Source: Lactobacillus taiwanensis DSM 21401
Lineage (GTDB): Bacteria > Bacillota > Bacilli > Lactobacillales > Lactobacillaceae
Reading direction: 5' to 3'
DNA: 64,000 nucleotides
Assembly (NCBI RefSeq): GCF_001436695.1
Contig: NZ_AYZG01000001.1
Location: 1 to 64,000, forward strand
The translations under genes were made by a program, and so were the position numbers. Under the pieces are notes generated by a model. The model did no database searches. It saw only the letters and a list, made by a program, of their open reading frames with translations, and was not told where the DNA came from. Positions 15,569 to 26,167 of this stretch are shown one piece after another. How positions within the stretch are numbered: the first letter of the stretch is position 1; every line of letters begins with the position of its first letter.

Positions 15569-16356
15569 TCTTTTTTAAGGTCTAATCGATATTTTTTAGG
15601 AACATCTTCATAAAAAACATGCTGTAAATATAAACCACTTGCAGGTGCCGTTGTTCTAACTTCTTGACGATCTTTGGCCGCCAAAACTCGTGGTATATCA
15701 TCTACTGGCCGTTTCTTATTGCCAATTTCCAATAACGTACCAACTAAGATCCTCACCATATTATATAAAAAGCCATTTCCAATAAAGTCAAAAATAATTT
15801 TTTTATTATCTGGATCAGAAGTGATATTTACGTAATAAATTGTTCGAACTTTATCAACAATTTGTCCACCACTTGCTGCAAAACTAGTAAAATCATGTTC
15901 CCCGATCAAGTCTTTAGCAGCTTTTTGCATTAGTTGAATGTTTAAAGGATATGGATAATGTCCCGTATAAAAACGATTAAAAGGATCAGTAAAACGATGT
16001 TGATCTACAATATAGCGATACCATTTTCCTTTAGTTGAATATTGCACATGAAAATTGGAATCTACAATTTCACTATCAAAAAACACTGTATCAATCGGCA
16101 TGAGTGCATTTAAAGCTAGCATCATATTCTTAGCAGGGATCTTTTTCCCAGGATAGTCAAAATGTATTACTTGTCCTTTTGCATGAACTCCAGCGTCTGT
16201 TCGTCCAGAACCATGTACAACTACTCTTTTTCCCTTAGTCATCTTTTTCAGTGCTTCTTCTATTACTCCCTGCACTGTTCGTTCATTTGGCTGAATTTGA
16301 AAACCATGAAAAAGATGCCCATCGTATGCCATTGTTAATTTATATCTTGTCGTCAT
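15565..16356 (-). CDS. truA: tRNA pseudouridine(38-40) synthase TruA
   Basis: This 263-residue protein contains the catalytic motif [13 protein letters not shown] with Asp54, diagnostic of TruA, which isomerises uridines 38-40 in the anticodon arm of many tRNAs. The length is typical. It follows ecfT by 3 bp in the conserved Firmicutes order ecfA1-ecfA2-ecfT-truA-rplM-rpsI. Confidence 0.95.
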   Translation of the reverse strand: MTTRYKLTMAYDGHLFHGFQIQPNERTVQGVIEEALKKMTKGKRVVVHGSGRTDAGVHAKGQVIHFDYPGKKIPAKNMMLALNALMPIDTVFFDSEIVDSNFHVQYSTKGKWYRYIVDQHRFTDPFNRFYTGHYPYPLNIQLMQKAAKDLIGEHDFTSFAASGGQIVDKVRTIYYVNITSDPDNKKIIFDFIGNGFLYNMVRILVGTLLEIGNKKRPVDDIPRVLAAKDRQEVRTTAPASGLYLQHVFYEDVPKKYRLDLKKD

Positions 16357-16359
16357 TGT

Positions 16360-17157
16360 TTAATATGTCCTTGTAAGCAATAAAATTAGTGTTAAGAGCG
16401 TGAAATAGCCCAAGTTAATCCAATCATACTTTGACCACTTTAAAACGCGATAACGTGTCCTTTTTGCCCCTTCTCGGTAGCCTCTTGCTTCCATTGCGGT
16501 TGCCAAATCAATTGCGATTGTTAAAGAACCAATGAATAATGGAATTAAAATTGGAATAATTGAATGAATTCTTTTAATTAATCCTCCACTGTTAAAATCA
16601 GCTCCTCGCGCTCTCTGCGCATTCATAATTCTAACAGCTTGATCTAATAATATGGGTACAAATCTAAGAGCAATGGACATTACAAGAGCAATCTGAGCAA
16701 CTGGCACTTTTAAGTAACCTAATGGCTTTAAAATCCATTCCATTCCATCGGCAATCTCCAAAGACGTTGTAGTTAAAGTAAGAACAGTAGAAATTAAAAT
16801 AATCATTACAAAACGAATGAAAATAAAAATAGAATTTTGAATACCATATTCACTAATATTCAAAATTCCCCAGTGCCAATATATTTTTCCACCAGTAGTA
16901 AAAAACAATTGTAAAACTGATGTAAAAAGAATCAACCAAATTAAAGGTTTGACACCATCCCAAAAAACTTTTGGTTTTAACTTCGTAGCCCAAACTGCAA
17001 GTAGAGTAAAAATAGATAAGAACAAGTAAGATAACCAATTATTAGCCAAGAAAATAATGACAATGAATAAAAATGTAGCAATTATCTTTCCCCTTGGATC
17101 CATTTTATAAATAATTGAATCACCCGGAATATAACGTCCAATAATTATTTTGCTCAT
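16360..17157 (-). CDS. ecfT: ECF transporter transmembrane component EcfT
   Basis: This 265-residue protein has about six hydrophobic segments and the two Ala-Arg-Gly signatures that couple EcfT to the ATPases: ARG at 183-185 (QRARGAD) and 224-226 (MEARGYREG). It is the shared transmembrane scaffold of group II energy-coupling-factor transporters and works with different substrate-binding S components encoded elsewhere, for vitamins and transition metals. It overlaps ecfA2 by one base. Confidence 0.95.
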   Translation of the reverse strand: MSKIIIGRYIPGDSIIYKMDPRGKIIATFLFIVIIFLANNWLSYLFLSIFTLLAVWATKLKPKVFWDGVKPLIWLILFTSVLQLFFTTGGKIYWHWGILNISEYGIQNSIFIFIRFVMIILISTVLTLTTTSLEIADGMEWILKPLGYLKVPVAQIALVMSIALRFVPILLDQAVRIMNAQRARGADFNSGGLIKRIHSIIPILIPLFIGSLTIAIDLATAMEARGYREGAKRTRYRVLKWSKYDWINLGYFTLLTLILLLTRTY

Positions 17158-18020
17158 TAATTTCCTCCCTTCGCTCTTAACTCTTTTGAAATCTCTTCTA
17201 CTAGCGATTCAACAGTAAGTGGCATCGATGAAAAATGAAAACCAACTTTTTGCAAACTACGAGCTAACTTACTCGGGGCGGGTTCATCTAAATAATGCTT
17301 TTTTACCCAATCGGCATCTGAAAAAACTTCTTTTGGACTAGCATGTTTAATCATGTGCCCTTGTTCTAGGACCAACATGTCATCCGCATATTTACTTATA
17401 TCGTCCATATTATGAGAAATTAGAATCACTGTATGTCCCAGTTTTTGATAATTTTTAAAGATGTCAAATATCTGCTTTTGGCCTTCTGGATCTAATCCAG
17501 CAGCTGGTTCGTCTAGACATAAGATATCTGGTTCATAAGCCATTACTCCAGCAATCGCTACTCGTCGCATTTGTCCTCCAGAAAGTTCAAACGGAGATTT
17601 ACTCATAGTTTCCTCTGGGAGACCTACTTTTTCAATCCAGCGTATAGCTTGCTCTTTAGCTTTTTCTTCTGAAAAGCCAAAATTAAGCGATCCAAACATT
17701 ACATCTTTAAGAACAGTTTCTTCAAAAAGCTGATTTTCTGGAAACTGAAAAACCAAACCAACTTTTTTTCTTATTTCTTTTAATACTTTATTTGGTGTAT
17801 CAACAGTAATAGTTTGATTAGCAATAGTAATACTCCCCTTACTCGGCAGTAATAATCCATCAAAATGCTGCATCAATGTCGATTTGCCACTACCAGTATG
17901 ACCCGCAATTGCTACAAAAGATCCATCTTTTATTTCAAAAGATATGTTACTTAATCCCTGAGTTTGAAAAGGGGTTCCGGGAGCATAGACGTAATCTACA
18001 TTTTTAAATTTAATTGACAC
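17157..18020 (-). CDS. ecfA2: ECF transporter ATPase EcfA2
   Basis: This 287-residue ABC ATPase has Walker A GHTGSGKS (40-47), signature LSGGQ (146-150) and Walker B ILCLDEP (166-172). The C-terminal extension, about 225-287, is typical of EcfA proteins. It forms a heterodimer with EcfA1 beneath EcfT. It starts inside the 3' end of ecfA1 (25-bp overlap), so coupled translation is likely. Confidence 0.95.
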   Translation of the reverse strand: MSIKFKNVDYVYAPGTPFQTQGLSNISFEIKDGSFVAIAGHTGSGKSTLMQHFDGLLLPSKGSITIANQTITVDTPNKVLKEIRKKVGLVFQFPENQLFEETVLKDVMFGSLNFGFSEEKAKEQAIRWIEKVGLPEETMSKSPFELSGGQMRRVAIAGVMAYEPDILCLDEPAAGLDPEGQKQIFDIFKNYQKLGHTVILISHNMDDISKYADDMLVLEQGHMIKHASPKEVFSDADWVKKHYLDEPAPSKLARSLQKVGFHFSSMPLTVESLVEEISKELRAKGGN

Positions 18021-18844
18021 AAATAGTTCACCAACTTTTTTTCATTATCAATTTCTTGAGGAACAGATATTCCCCGCTTTATAAGTTTGTTTTTAACCTT
18101 ATAAAATAATGGTAGTTCTAAACCAGCACTTTTAATTAAAGATTCATCTTTAAAAATCTCTATTGGTGAGCCACTAGCAAGAAGGGTTCCCTGGTTTAAA
18201 ACAAGTATTTGATCTGCTTGAGACGCCTCATTAATATCATGCGTAATCGAAAATATAGTCAACCCATTTTCTTTTTGTACTTTTTTAATGAGGGCTAGAA
18301 TCTTATCTTTCCCTGCTGGATCCAGCATACTAGTTGACTCATCTAAAATAATTAATTTCGGACCAATTGCTAAAATTCCTGCAATAGCTACTCTTTGTTT
18401 TTGACCACCAGATAAATATTGTGGCTCACTTTTTTGAAATTTTAACATTCCTACCTGATTAATTACATCATGAACAATGGTTTGCATTTTTAATCTTGGA
18501 ACTTGTCTATTTTCTAAGCCAAATGCTACATCATCTTCAACAGTTGCTCCCACGAATTGATTATCAGGATTTTGAAATACAATACCTACCTTATCTCTAA
18601 TATCCCACATCGTCTTTTCATTAAGAGTAATTCCATCAATTTGGATTAAAGTTTCAGAGTTTTCATCAGGTAAAAGGATTCCGTCTAACAGACGAGCAAT
18701 TGTCGACTTCCCACTACCATTATGACCAACTAAGGTTGTCCATGAACCTTTTGGAATATTAAAGCTAACGTCGTTTACAGCTGGATGTTTTGTGTCCTTA
18801 TAAGTAAAGGAAAGATGCTGAACCGTTACTATATTATCTTTCAT
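17996..18844 (-). CDS. ecfA1: ECF transporter ATPase EcfA1
   Basis: This is the first ATPase of the ECF module, with 282 residues from the ATG at 18844 (MKDNIVTV). A GTG three codons upstream is an alternative start. Walker A GHNGSGKS is at 40-47, signature LSGGQ at 144-148 and Walker B LIILDES at 164-170. The Ser in place of Pro after the Walker B Glu is common in EcfA1. It is separated from rplQ by a terminator at 18901-18931, so it probably has its own promoter. Confidence 0.94.
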   Translation of the reverse strand: MKDNIVTVQHLSFTYKDTKHPAVNDVSFNIPKGSWTTLVGHNGSGKSTIARLLDGILLPDENSETLIQIDGITLNEKTMWDIRDKVGIVFQNPDNQFVGATVEDDVAFGLENRQVPRLKMQTIVHDVINQVGMLKFQKSEPQYLSGGQKQRVAIAGILAIGPKLIILDESTSMLDPAGKDKILALIKKVQKENGLTIFSITHDINEASQADQILVLNQGTLLASGSPIEIFKDESLIKSAGLELPLFYKVKNKLIKRGISVPQEIDNEKKLVNYLCQLNLKM

Positions 18845-18900
18845 AAATATCACTACTCTTTTTCTGTATATGCCATTGTATCAATTATAAAAAAAGAGCA

Positions 18901-18931
18901 AAAAAAAATCATCCACAAAGAGGGATGATTT
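18901..18931 (-). terminator. Terminator between rplQ and ecfA1
   Basis: On the minus strand AAATCATCC pairs with GGATGATTT around an 8-nt loop and is followed by a long T tract. It should end, or partly end, the alpha operon after rplQ. Confidence 0.85.
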
Positions 18932-18949
18932 AACATCTAAGCTAGACTA

Positions 18950-19022
18950 GGCAAAAGCCACCATCATCACGCTTATTCTCGCTTTTGTGAAAGATTTATA
19001 AAATAATATTAAATTAACGTTA
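18950..19022 (-). other. Structured non-coding stretch after rplQ
   Basis: Just downstream of rplQ the minus strand can form CAAAAGC...GCTTTTG (18981-18987 with 18952-18958, 22-nt loop), then CTAGTCTAG, before the terminator. No open frame is seen. It may be a 3'-UTR structure or a small RNA. Confidence 0.35.
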
Positions 19023-19406
19023 TTAAACTAATTCAATGATTACCATTGGAGCAGCATCACCCTTACGTGGGTTAGCTAACTTATACATTCTAGTGTATCC
19101 ACCATTACGATCTTTGTAACGAGGTGCAATATCACTGAAAAGTTTTTGAAGTGCTGATTTTACAACAACTGCATCTTTTTCTTCGTGAATATCAGCGATT
19201 TCATTACGAACAAAAGCAGCAGCCTTTCTTCTAGCACTTAAATCACCGCGTTTACCTAAAGTAATCATTTTTTCGGTAGTTTTACGGATTTCTTTAGCAC
19301 GGGTTTCAGTAGTAACAATGCGTTCGTTCATGATCAATTGGGTAGTCATTTCTCTAAGCATTGCTTTTCTGTGTGCACTATCGCGACCTAATTTACGGTA
19401 TGCCAT
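19023..19406 (-). CDS. rplQ: 50S ribosomal protein L17
   Basis: This 127-residue L17 protein begins [18 protein letters not shown], the conserved N-terminus of the family, and ends MVIIELV. It binds 23S rRNA near the exit tunnel. It is the last gene of the alpha operon, 26 bp after rpoA. Confidence 0.97.
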   Translation of the reverse strand: MAYRKLGRDSAHRKAMLREMTTQLIMNERIVTTETRAKEIRKTTEKMITLGKRGDLSARRKAAAFVRNEIADIHEEKDAVVVKSALQKLFSDIAPRYKDRNGGYTRMYKLANPRKGDAAPMVIIELV

Positions 19407-19432
19407 GAGTTTTCCCTCCTTATTATTCCAAC

Positions 19433-20371
19433 TTAGTCATCTTGACGAAGTGATAGACCAAGGTCGGCAAGTTTATTCTTTACTTCTTCTAATGACTTAC
19501 GTCCTAAGTTACGTACACGCATCATATCTGCTTCAGATTTATCAGTTAATTCTTGAACAGTATTAATTCCTGCACGTTTCAAGCAGTTATAGGAACGAAC
19601 AGATAGATCAAGCTCTTCGATCGTCATCTCAAGCTTCTTCTCGTTCTTATCGTCCTCTTTTTCTACCATTACATCATCAAACTGCGCATCCATATCAGTA
19701 GACATAAATACTTTGAAGTGTTCTACAAGAATCTTCGCAGCGAAACTAAGGGCATCATTAGGTGTGATTGAACCATCAGTCCAAATTTCTAAAGTTAATT
19801 TGTCATAATCGTCTCTTTTACCAACACGAGCACTTTCAACTTGGTAGTTAACTTTTTTGATTGGTGAAAAGAGTGAATCAACGGGGATGACACCAATAGG
19901 CATGTCATCTGTCTTGTTTTCACTTGCGGGAACATAACCACGACCAGATTTGATCGCAACGTTCATATGCAAATGGCCACCATCAGCAATACTACAAATA
20001 TATTGATCTGGATTTAAGACCTCAATATCAGAGTCGACCTTTAAATCGGCAGCAGTTACGATTGCTGGACCAGTTACATCGATTTCAGCAATTTTTTCTT
20101 CATCTGAGAGTGACTTTAATTCTAGTTTCTTCAAATTAAGAATAATTTTCGTGACGTCTTCTCTTACGCCAGGAATTGTTGAAAATTCATGCAATACTCC
20201 ATCAATCTGAATGTAAGAAAGTGCCGTCCCTGGAATAGAAGTAAGTAAAACTCGACGGAGTGAGTTACCTAAAGTAGTCCCGAAACCGCGTTCCAGTGGT
20301 TCGACAACAAACTTACCGTATGCCTCCTCTTGGTCTACTACGGTAATATTTGGTTTTTCAAATTCAATCAT
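19433..20371 (-). CDS. rpoA: RNA polymerase subunit alpha
   Basis: This 312-residue alpha subunit has an N-terminal dimerisation and assembly domain (about 1-230, with [20 protein letters not shown] near 27-46). A charged linker ([10 protein letters not shown]) leads to a C-terminal domain (about 245-312) with the helix-hairpin-helix [12 protein letters not shown] that contacts UP elements and activators. It lies between rpsK and rplQ, as in other Firmicutes. Confidence 0.98.
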   Translation of the reverse strand: MIEFEKPNITVVDQEEAYGKFVVEPLERGFGTTLGNSLRRVLLTSIPGTALSYIQIDGVLHEFSTIPGVREDVTKIILNLKKLELKSLSDEEKIAEIDVTGPAIVTAADLKVDSDIEVLNPDQYICSIADGGHLHMNVAIKSGRGYVPASENKTDDMPIGVIPVDSLFSPIKKVNYQVESARVGKRDDYDKLTLEIWTDGSITPNDALSFAAKILVEHFKVFMSTDMDAQFDDVMVEKEDDKNEKKLEMTIEELDLSVRSYNCLKRAGINTVQELTDKSEADMMRVRNLGRKSLEEVKNKLADLGLSLRQDD

Positions 20372-20416
20372 TACTGGGCCCCTTTCAAAACGTAATGTCC
20401 TGCACGCAGGAATAAA

Positions 20417-20806
20417 CTAGACACGACGACGTTTTGGTGGTCTGGAACCGTTGTGCGGCACTGGAGTAACGTCGCGAATTGCAGTAATTTCAAGACCTGC
20501 AGCTTGAAGTGCTCTAATAGCAGCTTCACGACCTGCACCAGGTCCCTTAACTGAAACTTCAACATGCTTCATGCCTTGATCCATTGCAGATTTTGCAGCT
20601 GCTTCTGCAGCCATTTGAGCAGCAAATGGTGTAGACTTACGACTACCCTTGAAACCTAAAGCACCAGCGGAAGACCATGCGACTGCGTTACCTTGTACAT
20701 CAGTAATCATGACCAAGGTATTGTTAAACGTAGAATGAATATGAGCAACGCCGCTTTCAACATGCTTCTTTACACGGCGTTTACGTGCTGTTTTCTTTGC
20801 AGCCAT
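20417..20806 (-). CDS. rpsK: 30S ribosomal protein S11
   Basis: This 129-residue S11 protein has [15 protein letters not shown] and the C-terminal [16 protein letters not shown]. It forms the platform of the 30S subunit near the mRNA exit. It follows rpsM in the alpha operon. The frame at 20371-20565 on the same strand is a shadow. Confidence 0.97.
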   Translation of the reverse strand: MAAKKTARKRRVKKHVESGVAHIHSTFNNTLVMITDVQGNAVAWSSAGALGFKGSRKSTPFAAQMAAEAAAKSAMDQGMKHVEVSVKGPGAGREAAIRALQAAGLEITAIRDVTPVPHNGSRPPKRRRV

Positions 20807-20830
20807 TAACTTAACCTCCTATTTAATAAA

Positions 20831-21178
20831 TTATTTTCTCTTTGAACCCTTACGAGTACGAGCATTGTTCTTGGTATTTTGACCACGAACAGGCAAGCCA
20901 CGACGGTGACGAATACCACGGTATGAACCGATTTCAACTAAACGCTTAATGTTAAGACTAACTTCACGACGAAGATCACCTTCAACACGGTATTTATCTA
21001 CTTCGCTACGTAATTTTTCTTGATCTTCTGGAGTCAAGTCATTAGTACGAACATCTTCAGAAATACCAGCATCTTTACAAATCTTTTTTGCAGTTGGTTC
21101 ACCAATACCATAGATATAAGTTAATGCGACTACAACTCTTTTATTTCTGGGTAAGTCAACACCAGCAATACGTGCCAT
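20831..21178 (-). CDS. rpsM: 30S ribosomal protein S13
   Basis: This 115-residue S13 protein begins [19 protein letters not shown] and ends in the basic tail [11 protein letters not shown] that touches P-site tRNA. An AGGAGG site precedes the ATG. It lies between rpmJ and rpsK. Confidence 0.97.
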   Translation of the reverse strand: MARIAGVDLPRNKRVVVALTYIYGIGEPTAKKICKDAGISEDVRTNDLTPEDQEKLRSEVDKYRVEGDLRREVSLNIKRLVEIGSYRGIRHRRGLPVRGQNTKNNARTRKGSKRK

Positions 21179-21211
21179 TAAATTGCACCTCCTAATAAAA
21201 ATATATAACTA

Positions 21212-21328
21212 TTAACCTTGACGTTGTTTGTGCTTAGGGTTTGCAGAGCAAATCACCATAACACGACCATGTCTTTTGATAATCTTGCAATGTTCACACA
21301 TTGGTTTAACAGATGGTCTAACTTTCAT
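21212..21328 (-). CDS. rpmJ: 50S ribosomal protein L36
   Basis: A 38-residue gene translated by eye: it begins [16 protein letters not shown] and ends KHKQRQG. The zinc ligands Cys11, Cys14, Cys27 and His32 are present, so this is the zinc-binding (C+) form. GGAGG lies shortly before the ATG. It lies between infA and rpsM, as in other Firmicutes. Confidence 0.96.
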
Positions 21329-21342
21329 GTTTGCCTCCGTAA

Positions 21343-21564
21343 TTACTTAATAAAACGATACGTAATCCTACCCTTAGTTAAATCATATGGTGATAATTCA
21401 ACTGTTACTCTATCACCAGGTAAAATTCTAATGTAGTGCATTCTAATTTTACCAGATACATGAGCTAAAATAGTTGCACCATTTTCTAATTCAACTTTAA
21501 ACATAGCATTAGGCAAGGTATCAACTACCTTACCTTCAACTTCGATGACATCTTCTTTTGCCAA
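21343..21564 (-). CDS. infA: Translation initiation factor IF-1
   Basis: This 73-residue OB-fold protein begins [20 protein letters not shown] and contains [19 protein letters not shown], diagnostic of IF-1, which occupies the 30S A site during initiation. A separate promoter (21604-21631) lies between adk and this gene. Confidence 0.97.
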
Positions 21565-21603
21565 AATTGTTCCTCCACATGAACAAATAAGTCACACTTA
21601 GGC

Positions 21604-21631
21604 ATTATAACACGGAACGTAAAAAAAACAA
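21604..21631 (-). promoter_or_regulatory. Internal promoter for infA-rpmJ and the alpha operon
   Basis: On the minus strand TTGTTT (21626-21631), 16 bp, and a perfect TATAAT (21604-21609) lie in the 74-bp gap after adk. Confidence 0.6.
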
Positions 21632-21638
21632 TAACTGA

Positions 21639-22292
21639 CTAATCTTTACTTAAAATTTTGTCAATGTCTTCAAATACTTTTTCCGGAGTTTGTTCACCGT
21701 TAACAGTTGAAAGAATTCCCTTTTCTTCATAAAAATCACGAAGTGGAGTATTCATCTTCTTGTTAACTTCTAAGCGATTTTTAACAACTTCTGGCTTGTC
21801 ATCCTCGCGTTGGAAAAATTCATGTCCACCGCAACGATCACAAGTACCTTCTACCTTAGTTGGATTTGAAATTTTGTTATAAGTTGCACCACAATTTTTA
21901 CAAATGTAGCGTGCTGATAAACGTTTTATTAAAACATCTTCATCAACATCAATTGCAATTACATTAGTTAACGGTTTATCTAACCGCTTAGTTATATCTT
22001 CAAGAAGTTCAGCTTGAACAGTGGTTCTTGGAAATCCATCTAAAATAAAACCGTTCTTAGTATCAGGTTGCTTAAGACGTTCTTCAACTAACTTAGCTGT
22101 AACTTCATCTGGAACTAAATTACCTTTGTCAATATAACTTTTAGCTTCTAAACCAACTGGAGTTTCATTAGCCATAGCCTCTCTAAACATATCGCCAGTA
22201 GAAATATGAGCTAAATGATACTTATCCACAATGCTTTCAGAAGCTGTTCCTTTGCCCGCACCAGGCAAACCTAAAAGAATTAAATTAATCAT
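21639..22292 (-). CDS. adk: Adenylate kinase
   Basis: This 217-residue enzyme has the P-loop GLPGAGKGT (8-16), the NMP site DGFPRT (85-90) and a LID domain with four zinc-binding cysteines (131, 134, 151, 154), as in Gram-positive adenylate kinases. It makes two ADP from ATP and AMP. It follows secY by 12 bp in the spc operon. Confidence 0.97.
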   Translation of the reverse strand: MINLILLGLPGAGKGTASESIVDKYHLAHISTGDMFREAMANETPVGLEAKSYIDKGNLVPDEVTAKLVEERLKQPDTKNGFILDGFPRTTVQAELLEDITKRLDKPLTNVIAIDVDEDVLIKRLSARYICKNCGATYNKISNPTKVEGTCDRCGGHEFFQREDDKPEVVKNRLEVNKKMNTPLRDFYEEKGILSTVNGEQTPEKVFEDIDKILSKD

Positions 22293-22304
22293 TTTTATCC
22301 TTAC

Positions 22305-23600
22305 TTATCTAATAAATCCAACGTATTCGCGCTTCATTAGTAACCCATCAACCTGACGAGCTAATTCTAAAACCACACCAATGACGATTAAAAGACTTGT
22401 TCCACCTAGTCCAATTGAACTTGGAAGACCAAAAATATTCGTAGCAAGTTGTGGCAATAGGGCTACAAGTCCTAAAAATACCGCACCTACTGTAGATAAT
22501 CTAATCAAAATTTTAGATACATATTTCTGTGTATCTTTTCCTGGCCAAACGCTAGGAATATAGGCTCCTTGCTTTTGCAAGTTCTCAGCCAACTTTTCTG
22601 GATTTACTTGAACAAAGGCATAGAAGAAAGTGAACAAAATAATTAATAGTGTATAAATTAATGCACCTGGTGTGGTTTGTAAACTAAAAATTTGATTACA
22701 AATCTTAAACCATTGTTCATTTCCATGAGATCTTTGGAAAGCCATCAAAATTGTAGCTGGTGTAATAATAAAGGAACTGGCAAAAATAACTGGAATAACT
22801 CCAGAAACGTTAACCTTTAATGGTAGGAAACTTTCGGAGCCACTTGTTGCTGCTCTACGAGTATATTGTATAGGTACTCGTAAATCAGCCTGTTGAAACC
22901 ATGTAACAAATTGAGTTACTAGTAAAATGGCAATAATGATCGCGATGAAGAACAATATCCCTTGCCAACGATCGCTAGCACTATTATTTATAATGAAATC
23001 TTTAAACAATTGATAAATTCCATTCGGAAGGCGAGAAATGATTCCTGCAAAAATAATTACAGATACTCCATTTCCCAATCCCTTATCAGTGATTTCATCA
23101 CCTAGCCAGGTCAAAAGCATTGTCCCAGCCGTCATAATAATGGCAATCTCAATATAAGTTTGAGGAGTTTGTGTTTTAACCAAACCCATTTCAGTTAAAA
23201 CATTAAAACCAAGAGTAATACCAAGACTTTGAACGAAGGCAACTACTAAAGTAAGATAGCGTGTTACCTGATTTGTTTTTCGTCTTCCGACTTCTCCTTG
23301 CTTTCCCCATTCAACTAATTTAGGAACAATATCCATTTGGAGTAATTGGATAACAATCTGAGCAGTAATGTAAGGTGAAACACCAAGTGAAAAAATAGAA
23401 TATGTATCTAGTCCACCACCACTTACTGTATCCAACATTGGGACCAAACCAGTTTGTGCAACCTGTGTAATAGCTTTTGCATTAACACCCGGAACTGTAA
23501 TATTAGCCCCGATACGATAAAGCAATAGGATAAAGAGAGTGAAAAAGATTTTTGATCTAATATCTTTATCCTTAAAGGCGTTCTTCAAGGTCGAGAACAT
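22305..23600 (-). CDS. secY: Protein translocase subunit SecY
   Basis: This 431-residue membrane protein has ten predicted transmembrane segments and conserved SecY stretches such as LLYRIGANITVPGV near the N-terminus and GIIPVIFASS-like SGVIPVIFASSF in the middle. It forms the protein-conducting channel with SecE and SecG. Its start overlaps the rplO stop by one base. Confidence 0.97.
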   Translation of the reverse strand: MFSTLKNAFKDKDIRSKIFFTLFILLLYRIGANITVPGVNAKAITQVAQTGLVPMLDTVSGGGLDTYSIFSLGVSPYITAQIVIQLLQMDIVPKLVEWGKQGEVGRRKTNQVTRYLTLVVAFVQSLGITLGFNVLTEMGLVKTQTPQTYIEIAIIMTAGTMLLTWLGDEITDKGLGNGVSVIIFAGIISRLPNGIYQLFKDFIINNSASDRWQGILFFIAIIIAILLVTQFVTWFQQADLRVPIQYTRRAATSGSESFLPLKVNVSGVIPVIFASSFIITPATILMAFQRSHGNEQWFKICNQIFSLQTTPGALIYTLLIILFTFFYAFVQVNPEKLAENLQKQGAYIPSVWPGKDTQKYVSKILIRLSTVGAVFLGLVALLPQLATNIFGLPSSIGLGGTSLLIVIGVVLELARQVDGLLMKREYVGFIR

Positions 23601-24040
23601 TAGATCACCTCAACAGTTCCGCCAGCGGCTTCAACAGCTTTTTTAGCAGCTTCTGAGGCTTTATTAACTTTTACAGTTAACTTAACCTTTAATTCACCGT
23701 TAGCTAACAACTTAACTCCTGCAAGTTCTTTTTTAACTAAACCTGATGATTTTAATGTATCGATAGTTACTTCACTACCATCATCAAATCTATTTAAATC
23801 ATTTAAATTAATAATAGCGTATTCTTTGCGGTTAACATTCTTAAAACCACGCTTAGGCATTCTTCTGAATAATGGCATTTGACCACCTTCGAAACCTAAA
23901 CGAGTCTTACCACCAGTACGAGCTAATTGACCTTTTTGTCCGCGACCAGCAGTTTTTCCGTAACCACTAGAAGTACCACGACCAACACGCTTTCTGTTGC
24001 GACGTGAACCTTCATTTGGTTTTAATTCATTAAGCTTCAT
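23600..24040 (-). CDS. rplO: 50S ribosomal protein L15
   Basis: This 146-residue L15 protein has the glycine-rich arginine N-terminal region ([20 protein letters not shown]) and an alanine-rich C-terminal domain. It binds 23S rRNA late in 50S assembly. It lies between rpmD and secY in the spc operon. Confidence 0.97.
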   Translation of the reverse strand: MKLNELKPNEGSRRNRKRVGRGTSSGYGKTAGRGQKGQLARTGGKTRLGFEGGQMPLFRRMPKRGFKNVNRKEYAIINLNDLNRFDDGSEVTIDTLKSSGLVKKELAGVKLLANGELKVKLTVKVNKASEAAKKAVEAAGGTVEVI

Positions 24041-24065
24041 TAATTGGCACCTCCTTGGATTCTAA

Positions 24066-24248
24066 TTACTTATTAACCTCTTCAACTGAGATCAGGTGAG
24101 CAATCTTCAATAAAGCGCCACGAGTTGCAGCGTTGTCTGGAAGAACAACAGTGCTATTTACCTTACCAAGACCAAGAGCTTTAACAATTTTTCTTTGTTT
24201 TGGAAGACGGTGTGCGACGCTTTTAATTAAGGTAACTTTTAAATCCAT
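24066..24248 (-). CDS. rpmD: 50S ribosomal protein L30
   Basis: This 60-residue L30 protein begins [20 protein letters not shown] and ends in an acidic helix. It lies between rpsE and rplO, its normal place. Confidence 0.96.
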
Positions 24249-24260
24249 TATTTAATCTCC

Positions 24261-24785
24261 TTAATCTTCTAAGCTTTTTGCTGACTCACGAAGCTTCAAA
24301 ACATCTTCACGAGTCTTTAATTTACTCAAACCGTCCATAGTAGCACGGATAACGTTGATTGGTGTATTTGAACCAAGTGATTTAGAAGTAACGTCTGAAA
24401 TACCAGCTAAATCCATGATAATACGAACAGCACCACCAGCAGCAACACCAGAACCAGCTTCAGCAGGCTTCAACATAATGTTACCAGAACCGTAATGGCC
24501 CATAACTTCATGTGGAATAGTAGTACCAACAGTAGGTACCTTAATCATTCTCTTCTTACCAGCTTCAACAGCCTTGCGGATAGCTTCTGGGACTTCTTGA
24601 GCCTTACCAGTACCAAAACCTACATGACCTTTTCTATCGCCGACGATTACAACAGCAGCAAATCTCATGCGACGACCACCCTTAACAACCTTGGTGATCC
24701 GGTTAATTGCTACTAATTGATCTTCAATATCGTCTTTTTTACGATCTTTACGAGAATCTCTACGAGAATCGTTGCGGTTTGCCAT
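24261..24785 (-). CDS. rpsE: 30S ribosomal protein S5
   Basis: This 174-residue S5 protein has the double-stranded RNA-binding-like N-terminal domain with [20 protein letters not shown], followed by the C-terminal domain with [16 protein letters not shown]. It contributes to decoding accuracy and mRNA entry. It sits between rplR and rpmD. Confidence 0.97.
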   Translation of the reverse strand: MANRNDSRRDSRKDRKKDDIEDQLVAINRITKVVKGGRRMRFAAVVIVGDRKGHVGFGTGKAQEVPEAIRKAVEAGKKRMIKVPTVGTTIPHEVMGHYGSGNIMLKPAEAGSGVAAGGAVRIIMDLAGISDVTSKSLGSNTPINVIRATMDGLSKLKTREDVLKLRESAKSLED

Positions 24786-24802
24786 TAGTTAATTCTCCTT
24801 TC

Positions 24803-25162
24803 CTAGAATTCTAATCCGTTTTCACGTGCTGCATCAGCAAGAGCTTGTATACGACCGTGGTATAAGTAACCACTTCTATCAAATACAACACTCTTGATAT
24901 TTTTCTTAGCAGCAGTTTCAGCCAAAGCTTTACCTACTTCAGCAGCTTGTTCCATCTTAGAACCTTCAGCTGAAATATTTTTATCATTTGTTGAGGCACT
25001 TGCAAGCGTTACACCCTCTACATCATCAATTAATTGAGCGTAGATGTTTTTGTTTGAACGGAAAACACTTAAGCGTGGGCGCTCAGCAGTACCAGAAATC
25101 TTTCCACGAATACGTTTATGACGCTTTAAGCGTAATTTGTTTTTATCTGGTTTAGAAATCAC
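24803..25162 (-). CDS. rplR: 50S ribosomal protein L18
   Basis: This 119-residue L18 protein has the basic start [19 protein letters not shown] and the family signature [18 protein letters not shown]. It ends [20 protein letters not shown]. It binds 5S rRNA and, with L5, builds the central protuberance. It sits between rplF and rpsE. Confidence 0.97.
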   Translation of the reverse strand: MISKPDKNKLRLKRHKRIRGKISGTAERPRLSVFRSNKNIYAQLIDDVEGVTLASASTNDKNISAEGSKMEQAAEVGKALAETAAKKNIKSVVFDRSGYLYHGRIQALADAARENGLEF

Positions 25163-25189
25163 AATTTCACCTCAAAAATTTTCTATTTA

Positions 25190-25720
25190 TTATTTACCAG
25201 TCTTACCTTCCTTGCGACGTACATATTCATCTTCGTAACGAATACCTTTACCCTTATAAGGTTCTGGTGGACGAACATCACGAATTTCTGCCGCAAATTG
25301 ACCAACAACTTGTTTTGAAATACCTTCAACTTCAATTGAAGTTGCTGATGGAGTCTTAACAGTAATACCTTCTGGTGCTTCAAATACAACTGGGTGAGAG
25401 TAACCAACATTTAATGTTAATTTCTTACCTTGTGCAACTGCACGGTATCCAACACCAACCAAAGTTAACTTCTTAACATATCCATCAGTTACCCCTTCAA
25501 TCATGGAAGCAAGATTTGCTCTTTCAGTACCATGAAGAGCTTTGTCAGCTTCACTTGAACGGCTAAAATGAATTTCTCCATCTTTTTGTTCAAAGGTAAT
25601 GCGTGGATCAAAGTATCTAGTAAGTTCACCTTTTGGTCCCTTAACAGTGATATCGTCACCATTCTTGGTAACTGTGACCTTTTCAGGAACCTCGATGACC
25701 TTTAAACCAATTCGGCTCAT
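25190..25720 (-). CDS. rplF: 50S ribosomal protein L6
   Basis: This 176-residue L6 protein has two repeated alpha/beta domains and the signature [20 protein letters not shown] near the C-terminus. It lies near the sarcin-ricin loop. The frame at 25183-25410 is a shadow. Confidence 0.97.
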   Translation of the reverse strand: MSRIGLKVIEVPEKVTVTKNGDDITVKGPKGELTRYFDPRITFEQKDGEIHFSRSSEADKALHGTERANLASMIEGVTDGYVKKLTLVGVGYRAVAQGKKLTLNVGYSHPVVFEAPEGITVKTPSATSIEVEGISKQVVGQFAAEIRDVRPPEPYKGKGIRYEDEYVRRKEGKTGK

Positions 25721-25744
25721 TAATAGTTCTCCTTTCTGTCAAAA

Positions 25745-26143
25745 TTACCAAACGTAAGCAATAACTTCGCCGCCGACGTTCTTTTCTCTAGCTTCTTTAT
25801 CAGTAATCACACCTGCAGAAGTAGAAATGATAGCAATACCAAGACCATTAAGAACTTTTGGTAAGTTTTCTGCACTTACATAGTTTCTTAAACCAGGCTT
25901 AGAAATACGCTTTAAACCTGAAATAACACGTTCATTATTAGGACCATATTTCAAGAAAATCTTGATCATACCTTGTTTGTTGTCATCTTCAACTTGGTAA
26001 TCGCGAATAAAGCCTTCGTTCTTTAAGATTTCACTAAGTGATTTCTTCATTGATGATGCAGGAATCTCAACAGAACTGTGTTTTGCCATATTAGCATTTC
26101 TAATTCTAGTCAAGTAATCTGCAATAGGATCTGTCATGACCAT
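25745..26143 (-). CDS. rpsH: 30S ribosomal protein S8
   Basis: This 132-residue S8 protein begins with [18 protein letters not shown] and ends GGEVIAYVW, a family signature. It is a primary 16S rRNA-binding protein, and in some bacteria it represses its own operon. It follows rpsZ in the spc operon. Confidence 0.97.
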
Positions 26144-26167
26144 TTAATTTGCCTCCTTTACCGTTAA

